From positions 29,571,068 through 29,635,067 of the forward strand of contig NC_090952.1 of assembly GCF_040807025.1 (NCBI RefSeq): a stretch of DNA of 64,000 nt, in the 5' to 3' direction. The notes beneath the pieces are model-generated. The model saw nothing but the letters and a program-made list of their open reading frames with translations. It was not told the DNA's origin and made no database searches. The stretch is from Struthio camelus (lineage: Eukaryota; Chordata; Aves; Struthioniformes; Struthionidae). A program made the position numbers and the translations under genes. Positions 17,401 through 31,279 of this stretch are shown here, piece after piece; within the stretch, counting starts at the first letter, position 1; every line of letters starts with the position of its first letter.

Positions 17401-20400
17401 TCTGGCCTATAGTAAGCACATACAGGGCCTCTGGCGATAGGACCGAATGGTGATCTATGGAAAACAACTATATCCATCTGTGATCACCAAGTCAGAGCCC
17501 TCCATTTATCCAATACAGATGCTAACACTTACCAGTAGAAACAGATCTGTCAGGCATATGTTAGATACCATCTGATTTTAACTGGTGATGTCTATTCTGT
17601 GTACGTTTCAAACACTGACTACGGTTAATTCTTGTAAAGCATCGTAGTACGGTACTCTTCTGTGAAGTTTTTCATATGGCAAACACCAAGAGGATTCTTC
17701 GTGCTGTACAAAACAACAGGATAAATTTAGTCTTTGCTCTGTGGATTTATAGTTTAAATTAGCAGCCAAATAAAAGGTACAGAAACATACAGGAAGACCC
17801 AGTGCTAGCAAATACTTGTTTCAAAACTCAGCAAACAACCACCATCAAATAGACGGTTGTTTCAAAAAAAACTCCAAGAACAGAATAACATTTAGGTTCA
17901 CAACTGCCTTAACTGGCCTCTTCTGGAACGGTACTTTTCAGATGATCATCCTTGTTTGAAAGAAGGGACAGGAGATAATGCAAAACATTTTAAAGAATTC
18001 CTCAATGCTAATTCATTAAAAACAAACAAACAAAGATCTCAATTACTCCCTTTCCTGATTTACTTCACCACAGAAAAGATCTTAAGGTGCTAATAAGGCA
18101 ATAAAAACACCTCTCATTCTCTTTTTAACACCAGTTTTATGATTAGTGGAAGCACTTTTTATTTCTGTGACATTCGGCATCAGTGGGCAACAGGGAGAGA
18201 CAGCAAAGTAAGCGCTTACATTGCATTTGTTATTTCACAGTAAAGTGTCAGTGTTTTCGGCATTTCTGATCTCTAGGACTGTGGCTGCTCCTATGCAGTT
18301 TAACCAACTGGGAACAACCTTCAGCATCTCTAAGAAAACCCATCATTTCTCTCGACAGTCTGCCTACACTGGCACTTTAAGAAAGGCACCAGCTCAGCAA
18401 TTCTGAAGTATCATTTTCAACTCAGGTGCTCTGTAGGCTTCAACACATAGATAAGAATTAGTAGTTTGGACATTAAAAAACAAAAAGAAGAAGAATGAAA
18501 GCAACTTTTAGATGAGATTATAACTGACGTGGATAGCACTATCATCTGAGAGAAAGAGGGGCCTACCAGTTTACTGAATACTTTATACTTCGCCCCATTT
18601 TGTACTACTGTTTGGAATGTGATGCAGCAAGAAGTCTTGCAATCCAGCAGAGGCTTAAATTCACATGTGAATTTGCTCTCTGTGCTGCATGGTCCATGAA
18701 AGTCTGAACAACAGGTCAGCTTCTCCTTGTAAATAAGGAAGGAGCTCAGGTTGGTTCTCTTTAAAGCCCTGGCTTACAATATCTGCTCTAGTAAGTGGGC
18801 TTACTGAAATGAGTAAAATTGACCACAAGATTAAAGGCTGTGAGATTGTGCTCCAAAGAAACAGCAAAGCTTCAGTCCATTTAAAAAATGTGCTGATTGC
18901 TGTACGGAACGGGGGCAAAAAACGCAGAGATATACAAAAGGTTTTATAGAAGCAGTTTATATAACAACCGAGCAGCAGTAGGAAGTAGGGACTCATGCTC
19001 TTCCCTGGCACCACACTTGTAATTCTGTTTTTACCTCCCTTTATAGACAAAAAGGAGCATAAGATAGGGGCTGGGAGATAGGAGAATAATGAAAGTTTAA
19101 TGCCTGTAACATATCTTAAGAATTACTCAAAAACTACCATTCATTTCTGTGGAATAAGTGGGCTCAGGGAGTCAAAGGGGTTAACTGGAACTTACCACTG
19201 TCTATCATTACACATTGAAATGTTACTTCAGAGCTCAGTCCAGAAAGATCTTGCCCTGCTTAATCCCATGCTAATAGTCATTAAAAATCTTTTAAATTTT
19301 ATTAAAGGACATAGAAAAATAAAAAGAAACACAGAAAGAAATATGATTAAAACGCTGAAAAACATAAAGCCCTCATTACAGCGTTACTATTTCCCTTCCT
19401 TTAAAGGGAATTATTTCATAAAGGATTTCTACAGCTTACATTAAGATCAGCACAAAGAAAGACTGTCAGAAAAAAAAAAAAAAGACAGAAAGCGCAGCTT
19501 TTGTCTCTGATACTAACTTTCACTGGACATAGCTGGCAGAGGAACATGGACCAAACACCCAGTCTTATTAGACGCTCCGAGACCTGACATTTGAAAATTG
19601 GATTGGGTGGTTCTGAGCATCATGTTTGGCTTCATGTTCAGTTGTAGGCACATGGTAACACAGTAAGAAGACACAACCGTCTATAAAAAAAGAAACAAAA
19701 AACAGACAAACAAAAAAAACAACTTGCATGATTCAAAAGAGGAGAAATCAGATAGAAAGGAGAGACACAAAAGTCAGGGAGTGATGGCAGAAATAAGAAT
19801 CTTCCATTCTAGGGGGAACATCATATTTTACTACAGCTGGGGCATCATCATGATCTTTTCCAACAGATCGATAAGGTGAATACATTTCTCAGGTTCAGAG
19901 CAATGAAGGCCAAGGAGTGGAAGTGCAGACGGAATTCTGGACTCTAGAAAACAGTCATGAAAAAAGACATGATGTGGAAATTGAAAGTAGTAATCTGCCA
20001 AATTTGCGTCAACCTCCTGTGGAAAGATTTTTTTTTTTTGGAAGGACTCTTAAAAGGAAAATAATTATTTTCAGGACCTGACCGTTCTGCAGTGTCCACT
20101 CCCACTTCCAAATCTTGAAGCAGTTTAGATATTAGACAAGCATTTGAACTACAGAGTCTTGACAAGATGGAGGCACTTCTATGCTTCTGCAGAACATTCA
20201 CAGGGAACTTCTTCAGTGAAAAAACGGATACCGATTGTCTTTCATGTGCACGGGAAAGATCAGGGACTTGGACTCCACTTAGGACTTGAGTTTCATTCAT
20301 ACTCTAACTCTCAAATCTAACTCTAAGTTTAATCATATGCTAGTTTTAGCATGGACAGTAAAAAGGTCAGCTTTACACACACGGCTCTTGCTTCTCCTTT

Positions 20401-21017
20401 AGGAGTGAAAGAACAATGACGTCTATCTCATTCAGCCCTTGGCCTACCACAAGCACAAATTTTGGTAATGCAGCTTCTTAAGAGGATCCTGTTACCAAGA
20501 ACACAGCAGTAATAGATAAAGACAAGCCAGATGAGCAGGGGACATCTGCAATTTTCATCAAGGGAGACGAACAGCGTTTCATCTGGTAATCAGCCCTTTT
20601 CTGCTTTTATATACCATTTAATTCCTGCTTGTTTACTCACCTAGACACATCCTGAGAGTGTGAAGACTACTGCACACATGAAAACTACTGTGCCTAGTTA
20701 TTTTTCATTTAACTAAGATCACAGCCTAGAAGAAATAATTTCCACATCTACTGGAAATGGTCTGAAAACAAGCTTTTATAATAATTATGCATCATGAGAT
20801 GGGGAAATTACTTTTGCGCATGTCATGAGTCGCACTCCATTCTTGGCTACTTCTGCAAAGTTAAAAGAGTTCTAGATCTCTCTGAAAAAAGCAAGCAGAA
20901 TTTGACCACATAACCTTATACACCGCACTGGCCTTGCTAGTTTTCTGCACAAAATTAAACAGGCTAAATAAAACTGGATCTTCACAGGTCTGTTTTATTC
21001 TGCCCCTGAGATTTTTA
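14426..21017. other. Intergenic, nothing recognised
   Basis: AT-rich DNA with short homopolymer tracts (for example A-runs near 19470 and T-runs near 20030). Open frames are short and show no family motif, codon bias or consistent splice context. No RNA gene was recognised. Confidence 0.35.
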
Positions 21018-21092
21018 GGATCACACAATAATTTAGGTGTGGTGGGATCTCTAGAGGTCATGTAGTTCAAACTGATTCTCTGAAATTGCTGC
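21018..21092 (-). mobile_element. CR1 3'-end fragment
   Basis: The plus strand reads GGATCTCTAGAGGTCATGTA then GTTCAAACTGATTCTC. This matches the reverse complement of the usual CR1 3' end (GGACCTCTGGAGGTCATCTA, then GTCCAACC), in the same orientation as the copy at 9445. Only the tail is preserved. Confidence 0.45.
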
Positions 21093-21289
21093 CTTCTGCA
21101 TCCTTATTTCCATCTCTCTCTTTGTAATTAATCTAAAAATACCCAAATCTATATTTTTAGACAAAGGTCATCATTTTTTCTTATTTTAATTCATATTTGT
21201 AAGCTAATAATAAAAACTGAAAAGTCTGAATGAGTGAGCAAGCTTGGTTCTGCCACAGCTCCAAGGAGCTTCTGGTGTGCTACTGCTCA

Positions 21290-22265
21290 GTATTTCCTCA
21301 AAATTCCATATGCACATGCTTAACCCACAATTCTCTCAATCTTTAACTACCTGAAAGAGCAATAGCTTCCCTCTGCTTCTAAACTATTACTTTTTTTTTG
21401 ATACCTCCCCTAGATTCCTTCCGTACTTAGGTGCTTGCCTCAAAGAAAATGACTTAAGTGAACAATTGTATCACCAGGTCCAGCTGCTTCTCTTCAAATA
21501 GTTCCTTCTTTGGTGGATAACCCTGCAAAGCAAAGCAAAAAGACTGCTGAGGTCATGAAGTTATTGTAATTTCAGAGTACTTTTCCAAAGCTTTAACTGT
21601 GACTGATGGAACCACTTCAGGTTACTCAAAAATATATTATTCTATTACTGAAGCCTATACAGTTTCCTTTAGCTTATCTGCTTTGTTTGTTTGTTTGTTT
21701 AAAAAAAAATCCCCCCTTTTCATACACTCCACAATCTGCTGTGCCACAGTTGGACATCTCTACTCCCTTCTGATTTTCACAACACTTCTGGTAATTAAAG
21801 GTAGTAATTAATAGCACCGATTGTCTCATGGACTGGAGTAACGCATTTTTCCTTCTCTTAGGACATTTCTAAAACCCATGCAGCAAGGCTGAGGCTCTCC
21901 ACAGCCCTTCAGCGTTCTTCTTGGCTCTTTCTGAGCCTTTTATTTTCTTAGGCTATTCCTTATCCTGAAATTGTATCTTCATGTTCCCCTTAAGCATTTT
22001 GCACTGTGATATTATGCTGCAACAGCCACATTTAGAAAGTCACATATAGTTTTCAGAACAGTGGCTCAGAGGAAAAGGAAGAAGAAAGAAAGAAAAAAAA
22101 GGTTATCATCTATGCACCCACCCATCACCTTCTTCACCAAAAGGTGCTGAAAATTCTCTTTTCTCTAATAGGGAATCATGCTGGGGGGAAAACACAGATC
22201 ACATGTGATATTTATTAGAAGATCCTTCACAAGTTATTAATGAAAATCAAGTTGTAATTAATAGC
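21290..22265 (-). repeat. Inverted duplication, left arm
   Basis: Read on the minus strand from 22265 down to 21290, this block aligns along most of its length with 39385-40345 on the plus strand. The shared order is: GAGAAAAGAGAATTT, the CTTTCTAAATG box, ATGCTTAAGGGGAACAT, AAAATAAAAGGCTCAG, GAACGCTGAAGGGCT, GCTATTAATTAC, ACCTTTAATTACCA, then a pyrimidine-rich CAG acceptor and an exon-like segment (minus strand from 21522 down), and the motif GAGAGAATTG. A CpG island lies just upstream on the minus strand, as it does for the plus-strand arm, so promoter and body may have been duplicated together. The parent gene was not recognised. Confidence 0.8.
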
Positions 22266-22299
22266 AGGTAACTTACTCACATAACACATCGGGTCAGTG

Positions 22300-22960
22300 G
22301 GAGTTCTGGGGCAGGGTTTGTGACTGGTGAGGGTTTGGAGGCTAGTGGGGACTTTGGGGCCAGACTTGGGGATGCTTTGGGGATCAGGGGTTTGATGGTA
22401 GTACTCAAGGGTGGTGGTGTAGGGACAGGGCTAAGGGCCCGGGAGCTTCGGGGGGCGGGGGAGAGGGAGGGGTTACCTGCTCAACAGCCCTTAGTAACGA
22501 GCTCACTGTTACCGCCCGACACCCCCCCGCCCCTGAACGTCTCCACCACCACGGCCAGCCCTGCATCCACCAGCCCAAGCCGGGCCTCCCCGGGCGGGAC
22601 GTCGCCGAGGCGCCAGCCCCCCCCCGGCCCCGGCAGCTAAACACGCCCCGGCACCGCGCACCGCCAGCCACCGCCTCCGGGGGCCGCCCCGCCCCCTCCA
22701 GGGGCTCCACGCCCCGCATGCGCACGTGACGCCCGCCCCTCCCCCCGGCCGCAGGCCCATCTTTTCCCGCCCCGCCAGGCCTCGTCTCCATGGAAACCGC
22801 CCCCCCTCCCCCCGCCACGACCCGCCCGAAAAGAGGCGACATCTTCGGCCAGTGCCACGCTGCCGCAGGCACCCCACAGCCACCCTGACCGCCGAGGCAT
22901 TGCAAGGTTAAGACAAACGGCTGCCAGGAAAACAGATCTGCGCGGCCGCCACAGCCCTTT
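22300..22960. promoter_or_regulatory. CpG island, probable promoter
   Basis: An abrupt GC- and CpG-rich block in AT-rich surroundings. It carries GC boxes, an NRF1/E-box composite (GCATGCGCACGTGAC, 22716-22730) and an RFX-type X-box (22784-22797). On the minus strand, donor-like sites follow GAGCAG near 22475 and at about 22275-22279, so a leftward transcript with a first exon here is plausible. It sits directly upstream of the inverted-duplication arm at 21.3-22.3 kb. Confidence 0.7.
22784..22797. promoter_or_regulatory. RFX-type X-box
   Basis: GTCTCCATGGAAAC fits the X-box pattern GTnnCCATGGnAAC, the near-palindrome bound by RFX factors. RFX sites are typical of ciliary and MHC class II promoters. 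The site lies inside the CpG island, where it could be functional. Confidence 0.55.
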
Positions 22961-25900
22961 TCATGCAGTCACAAAGGTATTTAGTTATTAATTCCTGTTA
23001 GTGCCAGAGGAAATAAAGCATCTGATTACCTTTGGGCTAAGGCTTATGCAATTTTACAAAAAACAACAAAACAACAAAAATAGCCGTTCTCCCTCCCCCA
23101 AGAGGAAATAACTGAAGTGAAGGACATGGATAATCCCGTTAAAAGAATGGGAAAACAAATGTGTGCTGCGCATGACACTCCAAAGACCCAATTGTTGACT
23201 AGTTAACATTAAAACTCTGAAGTAAATTAGGTGGGCCACAAAGAGGTAACTTTTGTGCCAGAACGTCGACTGTAAGTAAGTAGGCTGCCTCTCCCTGCTG
23301 TAATGGCTTCCAATACCAGCAAAGACATGCAGAAAATATAGCGCAGTATTTACCAGAAGCATTTTCAATACACTGAGAAAGCAATTTGATGTGAGGGTCA
23401 CACAGAGTGTATAACTAGAAGAAATACTCTGCGCAAAGGCTTGAACTGACCAGTCATTCTCAGGGGATGGACCATGTACTTGTTGATTGCAAAGCACGTT
23501 CCAGAGCCTGACATCTCATGTTCTGATCAATGTATCACTGCTTGTGAAATACTGCACAGCACAGTAATACTGAGCTTTGAGGGTGAGCCTTGAATAAGAG
23601 TGGAAAAAGGAATACGCTGAAGACAAATACACTGGAGCCATTTGGAATTAGGCCATTCTTCTAGATTTACTGATTATCTGAGTGCATAAACTCTGGAATT
23701 CTGTACAATTTTTCTTACTAGAAGTCTGATGCATGTCAAAGAAAGGTACAGCACAACTGCAAGTTACTGGTGTTCAACGCTGCATGGTTATGGAGTTAGC
23801 ATTCCCGTTAAGAATTAACGGGAAATTAGCATGGTAAAGTAGGTCCTAATTCAGAAACTGGGCATAAAGGAGCCTGTTCTGCAGTCATGAGTTGAAGTAC
23901 AGCGTTCTTGCCAATAACCTGCTGCAGAGCTTGGCAGCTTTACAGTGGCTTCTATACAACACATAGGAACTGAATACCCAGTAAATGCTATACTCAGACT
24001 GCAGAAGTAGAGATTTGAATGCACAACTTCAAAAACATGCCTGTGATGTACCAGAGATCAGTTCTATCAAAGAAAGCAGGAACTTCAAAATAAAACTAGA
24101 AAGATTTGAGATACTCTCATAGGGTTTGAATGTTCCTCCACACACAGCAAAACCACCTTTAGAGGTGCACATCTCCAAATACGTGTAGTTCTGTCAGCAT
24201 GTGCATTCCTGAGAGGCTAATGATAGATAGCGCTTGTTAAACAGGCATGAAATTGTAATACAGAAGTTTAACAGTTTCAAAGGGATTTATGGCACATATA
24301 CGTTATGAGACACCAAAAAGGAAAAACAGAATACTTTGGAAAAAAAAAAATCCTTAAAGCTTTCAACAATGGCATGCTAATATAGCTTATTTGCACCTTA
24401 ATTCCATCCCTTGGATTCTGAGTACAAGGCTGGATTCAGCAAGCTACTGAAATCTACTCATTAAGGTCAATGTACATCTGGGTGCAGAGTTGATCAGTCA
24501 TCCTGGAGATCAAAGTGAAATTCCAGCTGAACTGATTGGTTAAATAGTTTATTAGAACATCTAGATAATATATAGTACCGTGAAACACTGTTTTATACTA
24601 TTGTGAGGAGTATAGTTCAATTTAGTGTATACTTCTTAAATTGATACTACAGCAGTAAAGGACCACAGGACTTCTAACTTTCTGTTCCTCTGCCCTAATT
24701 ATTATGAGGCTGCTCACTATGCACAAACATGAGCAGACAACTGCAGCTGAAGGAAAGCACAGGTAAGGCTTGAGCTGATAAAGGAAGGAAAGGTCTTTCT
24801 TGAGAACTCTTCTGCCACTTTTCACATCAAACTGATTTGTAACCTCCATGTAATCCACTTTTCAGCTTTGTTGTTTCATATCTAGTCTATCATCACCTAA
24901 AATGATAACATAGTTAGCAGGGGGCAAAGTGAACCATAATGAATGATTAGACATATTTACACAGTAGCCAGACCTCTGGCTTCATGCTGAGATCTCTCCT
25001 TCTATTAGCTTTTTAAAATCTCAACGTCGCCTATACTTGGAAAGTTAGGCAGTCTGTCTCCCCACTGAGACTTGCTCTTAGATATTTCAGCTGCAAATGC
25101 ATTTCCCTTTTCTGCAATATTCCTTTCCTACCTCCCACTTGGAAAACAAGAACTATTCCAGAACCATTCCTTAAAGTGGACACAGTTACACAGAGGAAAT
25201 GGTCAAACTATAAAGAACTTGTAGAACTGTGAACGCAAACTGGGATGCTGAGGGCATCTACTGGAAAGCAGACAAAAGTACGTTATGTATTAGCCAAAAA
25301 CAAGATAAAGATGCACCTGAAATCAGAAATTGTGTTTTAAGATGTTTAGGACACATGAGGGGCAGCAGTGCAGCTTAAGAAATGATGAGGTAGCGCCAAG
25401 CTTGTGGGGAAACACTAGGCAAAATAGAGTCATGGTCAAGACTGTCGTGAACGTGATTTCAGGGGGATTCAATTACAAAATATACAGGAACAACTACAAA
25501 AATACCTGTAGATTTTCTAATATTGAAAGAGAGGCAGCAACTGCCAAAATCTAAATAACAAAACAACACATTTTTTAAATATCCAAGCTCCTGTCAGATG
25601 TAATCCTCCCCTGCATCCCTCACCTTCAAAAAGAAAAAAAAAAAAAAAACAAAAAACCCCCCACCCTTACCATGAATTTGATTCCACCTTTAGACAGCGT
25701 TATCTGTGACAAAGTGGAATTTTCCAGTTGTTCTACAACTTGATGCAAAAGTTTTGGCTAGGCACAGTGACAACACAAAAACAGAAGAAATTACAAACAA
25801 CAAGAATATCTTACTTGTTAACCAGTGACTCGCATAAGTACTGTACGTCACTGTTATTGCTACATGAGCTCTAACTGGGGTAAAATATCACAACGCTACT

Positions 25901-28900
25901 GAGAAAAGCTAACAAAATTACAACTGTGAAAATGCAAGAAAAATTTCCACCTCGATCTGTATCATCAGATTACTTTCATTAGAAATGACAACACTTGTTT
26001 CTTAGTTTGAGTTTTGAACTTTCAAAGTCAGTAATCTGCAGAAACAACACAAAAAACAAAATGTCATGAGGAATTCTCCCAGTCAGTCCAGAAATATTAC
26101 AAGCCATAGTAGGATATGTGCTTTGCTTTCAAAGGGTTGCAACTACATAAAGAGATACTGAGTTTGCCTTTAATCACTGTTTTATTCAGCTAGTTGTTAC
26201 AGTTAGAGGTTGTAAAAACAATACAAATTAATGGGAGAGGGGGCTAGGGAGGAGGTTAAAGGGAGAACAGGCTAAAAGTAAACGTACTAAATATTTCTGC
26301 AAGAAGAACATAACATAAAAATATACAAACATGACAAGTGATTGTAAGTCCTCAAGCTAAACATGTTGATCAAAGAGAACAGCTTACTATTACAGTAACA
26401 AAAAGAGGTGCAAGAAGGTACAATACAATTCTGAGACTTCTTATCTTCTCTGAATTTATAAACACTCACTGTTCTGACAGTAAGGCATAGTAGTAACCCA
26501 TAGTAACACAAAGACACATACCTGAATGGATGATTCTGACATGAAACTTGCGTGGATTAGAACCTCCATATCCCCTGGCTTCACTTTGCACCTGGGAAAG
26601 AAAGAAGCAAAGAAAATCCTTCTCTGTGAACCTTGCTATCTGTTTTAACAAGACTAGCTAAAGTTAAGCTTTGTGTCTGAACTCTAGTTCTCATCACTGA
26701 CAGAATCTACACTAACGCTGACAAACATTCATCTAAACTGTTCTCCCAGTAGAAAACGTTCAGTGACTATCCAAGAAATTTGTGAAAAACTAATCTGCTA
26801 AAACAAAAAGACTTGGCATCACCCTGCATCTCAGAAAGTACCGAAGAACCTCCTGCAATACTCTATAGTAATGAATGCTGCTAAGGTAAAACAAAGTGAG
26901 CAATTCATACTTTGTATGAATTGCATGAAGCGAGCAATGATGTTTGTGGGTGCTTCATCACTGAACCAACTTACTCAGTTCATACTAAACAGAGCACGGT
27001 TCTGATATAAACTGACTCTTCAGAAGAGCAGCAAGTATTAAAACAAAGAGTCATGCTATCAAGTACCAATCACCATGTCTCATAAACATCAGTAAATTCT
27101 ACATGTTATTAGCCCAAAATAAACACAAGAAGAGCACAGAGCACCACCAGTCTTGTCTAAAACTGCCCCAGACTGCAGCAATCTAGTTTGGATCCAGTTT
27201 CTTTACCTCCTTTAGCACAATCGCCTGTGTACAGGCATTTGAGATGTCAGCTGTTCATTTGCCTTCACTGCCTTATGTCCTTGATAAAGTTTTTCTTGAG
27301 TGCATTTTCAGCATTTCTTCCCTTGGGATTCTAGTCTCAAAATCTTTAAAATATTAGCATACATAAAAAATAAAATTGTCTGAAAGAGTGGTAAAGGCAG
27401 CATCTTAAAATTGTAGTCAACTAAATGTATATCAGAAATAACAATACAATTTATATTACTTTCATGTCACAAATAAAGCTCCCCTTTCTCACCATAAATA
27501 TCTTAGAAAACAGCATCTCGCAGAGTGATGGCAAACTCACAATTGCAAGTTTGGCAGATCTTAGAATTCTGACGGCTTCATTGCATATTCTTTTCCCTGG
27601 GTCTGAAGAGCTGCTATGAGGTGGGAGTAACATTACCATTTGACCAACTGTTTTATAGTTACAGAGCCCTCCAAAAATACAAAAGGTACTTGACAAAACT
27701 GAGTCCATCAACAATCAGCAGGAAAAGGTCCCTGACCCATGGTCACAGGTGACCTGACTGTAGAAAACACAGCCTGCCAGCACGCTGCTTGACAGCTGAA
27801 GGAAAAAGGCCAGGTGAAACGGTGATGCACTGCCTGCACAGGCAGCTGGCACATTCATCACACCTCCTCCCCCAGAAGCACTGGCAGGAAGCACTGGCAG
27901 CAGCACAATGGCCTGGGATCACCATATATATGGTGACACTGACACAGCCAGCTGAAGAAGCCCTGTAGGCAGGGGTGCTGGATTCCAGACATGAAGCTGC
28001 TTTTTTTCAGGTGAGCTGTAATGGAACTAAGAACAAGAAGAAAAGCACTTTGCACTGAAACCATTCTTACAGTTCAGCACTTCCTGATGGGTCTGAAACA
28101 AGATCTGAACACAACGCCAGGAGCAGACCCAAGGGCAAGGCATGCTCTAACAAGGTGCAGGAAACAGATACATAGGTTGAATTATATCATATCGACTTGA
28201 CAATGAGAAGTTTTCCCTTCAGTGCTCACACACACATAAAGGCAGTGATGCAAACCAGGTATAGGGCCCAGAGATGAGCAATGGGAAGATGATGATCATT
28301 GTGTATCCTTCCTCACTCACTGGCTGCCAGTTTGCTCAGGTCACACGCTCTGCATTTTTACTACTGATGCAGAAACTCTAAAGCTGACCCCAGGCAGAAC
28401 CAATTCATATAGATCAGGATTTAGTAGTTCATTTGCAGCTTCTTGCAAACAACTATAGTTCTCCCAGGACACCACCAGCACAGTGTAACAGCCACTTGGC
28501 AAGCAGCACTCAAACTAGTAAGTAGCAAGGGAAAGGTGTGCACTCTGCATGGCATTCTCAAGTTTAGCTATCACAAAAGTCCTATCCTGCATGCAGCAAA
28601 TGACAAAAATAAGTTTGGGCAATTCTGTAGCACATGCTGAGAGGGCAGGCTCTTTCAGAAACAGCCTGCCAAGGAACACAATGTAACCTTGCTAAAGCAA
28701 TCCTCCATGAGCCAACTGAAAAGTCAGTTGGAAATAATTCATTTCAGGAAGCATAAAGCATACAGAATTGGAACTTATTTGGCCTCTGTTAACCTCACAT
28801 TGTCCTGGTGTCAAAAGGAGTCATTAGGAAAGCCAAGCATTTGCACCTAGAAAAGCTCACTTCAGCCCAATTTGCTGTCAGTGGGTCAGTTTATATTCAT

Positions 28901-31279
28901 TACTTCTTAGAGCCAGAAGAAGAAAAAAAAAAGTCACTTGAGGACTAAAATTCATACAGTAGATTTCCTATACCAAAAAAATGATGCAACTGAAGAACAT
29001 GTAACAAAACAGCAACCTCAACGTCAAAGACTAAGGAAGGCATTTTAAGCAGAGTCTGGTCCACAGCTGCCCGTACAAGTCAAAACATGCAGCATTGTCT
29101 GACAAAGCCCTAAGACTTCGACAAACCTTCCACCTCTACAACAAAATCCATGCTATTTCTCATGTACTTTGCAAGCATCTTACTCTAGAAATGTAGATAA
29201 TGCCTTTACTTTAGCTTTTTAATTCAAAAAGTTTCATCAAAAACCTAGGCATACCTGCTATCACAGTGTCACTGAGACACAGGCAGCTTGACAGAACCAG
29301 TATTATTTGAAGTGTGAATTGAGGACCCAAAGTCAATGCAACATATGACACACGTGCACCTTTTAACATCTTAGTTCCCTTTTCCACAAACTTCCCGGCA
29401 GCAGCAGGACTGTGAAGCGACAAGGCAATCTGCAAGCAGAAAGGCAGAAAAATCTCCGAATACTAAAAAGCAACCTCCTGCCAAATTCTAGACCAGGAGA
29501 GGCATCTTTCACTTTCCTGAGACATGCACCCAAACTTCTCCCACTGCATCTGATCCTGATTTCTCTCAAGTAATCTCAAACCACAGTATAACTGAACAAA
29601 TCTTGAAATCACTTATGAACCATCATGGTTCCTCCTCTCATCCTCAATATCCTCATAAACGTTCTATTTTCTGTAGCAACGTTTTAGCCTGTCTTCTTTC
29701 TAATCACAAAGTAATCCCACACTCTCTTTCTTCAGCCAGACCTTTTCTTAGCAACCAGTATCACTGCCCTCCTCACTCCTAAGGAATCCATCTCAATCTC
29801 TGCTGCCTGTGATGAGTCTGCTATGTCCCTGTCTGCAGATTCAACTCTTCTCTGTTGGGGATTCACTAGGAATGGGACAGAAAGTGGAATAAGCCTGTGA
29901 CTTTCTAACAGCACCTTCTTGAAGAACCCTGCTTTTTTTTTTTTTTTTCCTACTTCAGGGACCTCCTGCTCTTCTTACAAACACACCATGGAATAACATA
30001 ATCCCTGGACCGATTTCCTACCACATGCCCAAAGGTTCCTTCTCCATCTTCCCCCTTTTACTCTTCTCAATCTTTCATTGCTCTGTTTTTGATCAGCTCC
30101 TCTCTCCTTCTCCTCAGCTTGCACACACAAGCTTGCCACTTTTATTTCTCTACTGCAAAGTCCATAACGGGCAACTCTCCACCCTTTCCTCTCAGACAAT
30201 GTCACATCTTTCTTGTCTCCATTTGGGTACTGTGGCATCAGCCCAAACTCATTCTTCTCACAATCACTAGTCTTCTGGTTTCTGTTCATAACTTCACCAA
30301 GAAAAGAGAGCAGGAAAGAAAGATTTTACCCCATTCCAGTAACTCATGTCAGGACCTCAACTGATACACTAATATCACCCTGACAAATCTGCAGAAACAA
30401 ACAAACAAAACAAATCCTTCCTCACTCCACTTGCAATAAAGAAATAAATCTTGAGAAGATAAAACAGTCTTATAGTAAGTCTCCAGAGGCGAATGTCATC
30501 AAACACAGCAAAACAGTACCAAGGGTAGTACTGCACATCAAGACAAAGCTGTACGTCCAAAGCCTGAAACATGACCCCTCTAACTACCTACACCAAGATG
30601 AGTGGCACAGGTAAAACTCAGAACTCCACACTTCCTTGTCTTACAGGAGCCATTCGTATGCTGATGATTTAATCTAAAATATTTTCAGAAATAGGTAGTT
30701 TTGAGGCTTTTGCTGATATTCCTGTTCCTTACTTTCTGCTCCCCAAAGATTTCCCATCCATCAGAGAACCTTGACATCAGTCTCTTCAGGTACAACAACA
30801 GAAGTTTCACAAAGTAAGCAGGCTACCTTGCAAAGTACAAAGAAAAGCAGCTGTTGAGAACTCTCTGTGTAAGGGAAAGAAATCCATCATTTTCAACTTG
30901 CATAGTTTTCCAGTGACCAAAACAAACAAACAAAAAAAATAGTATCAGGTATTTCAGCACCTACTCCACTCTAAATATCAGAAAGGAGAAAAAAAAAAAT
31001 CACAAGTTAATTTGAGGATCACTTGTAGCCCTTGTATCTAGAAAAAATACAGCGGAGAAATTAGAGGCCAGTAAGACCTATGAGGCCACTGAGACCACAA
31101 CAAAGTATTGGGCAAATAAGGTAGAACCAGTGTTCAGAACACAATATAATCAGCATAAATCATCAATAGCTGGATTAGAAGTTCTCGGAAAGCATTTGTT
31201 TTGAACCCGGTGTTGACTCTTACTAGTAAAGTTCCCTGAATAGCTAAAGTAGAGCAGTAACAGGGAAGGGGAATCCTGT
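22961..31279. other. AT-rich interval, no confident gene
   Basis: No recognised gene, RNA or transposon. Several short minus-strand segments bounded by good splice signals (27602-27493, 26591-26522, 25874-25815, 25738-25671, 23414-23354) can be joined in one open frame; see findings. The inferred peptide matches no family I know. An A-rich simple tract lies at about 25628-25650 and T/A tracts near 29930-29950. Confidence 0.3.

Noticed and set aside
27206-27250. Possible extra minus-strand exon with a GTAAAG donor
   Set aside because: Weak pyrimidine tract, and its phase does not fit the neighbouring candidate exons.
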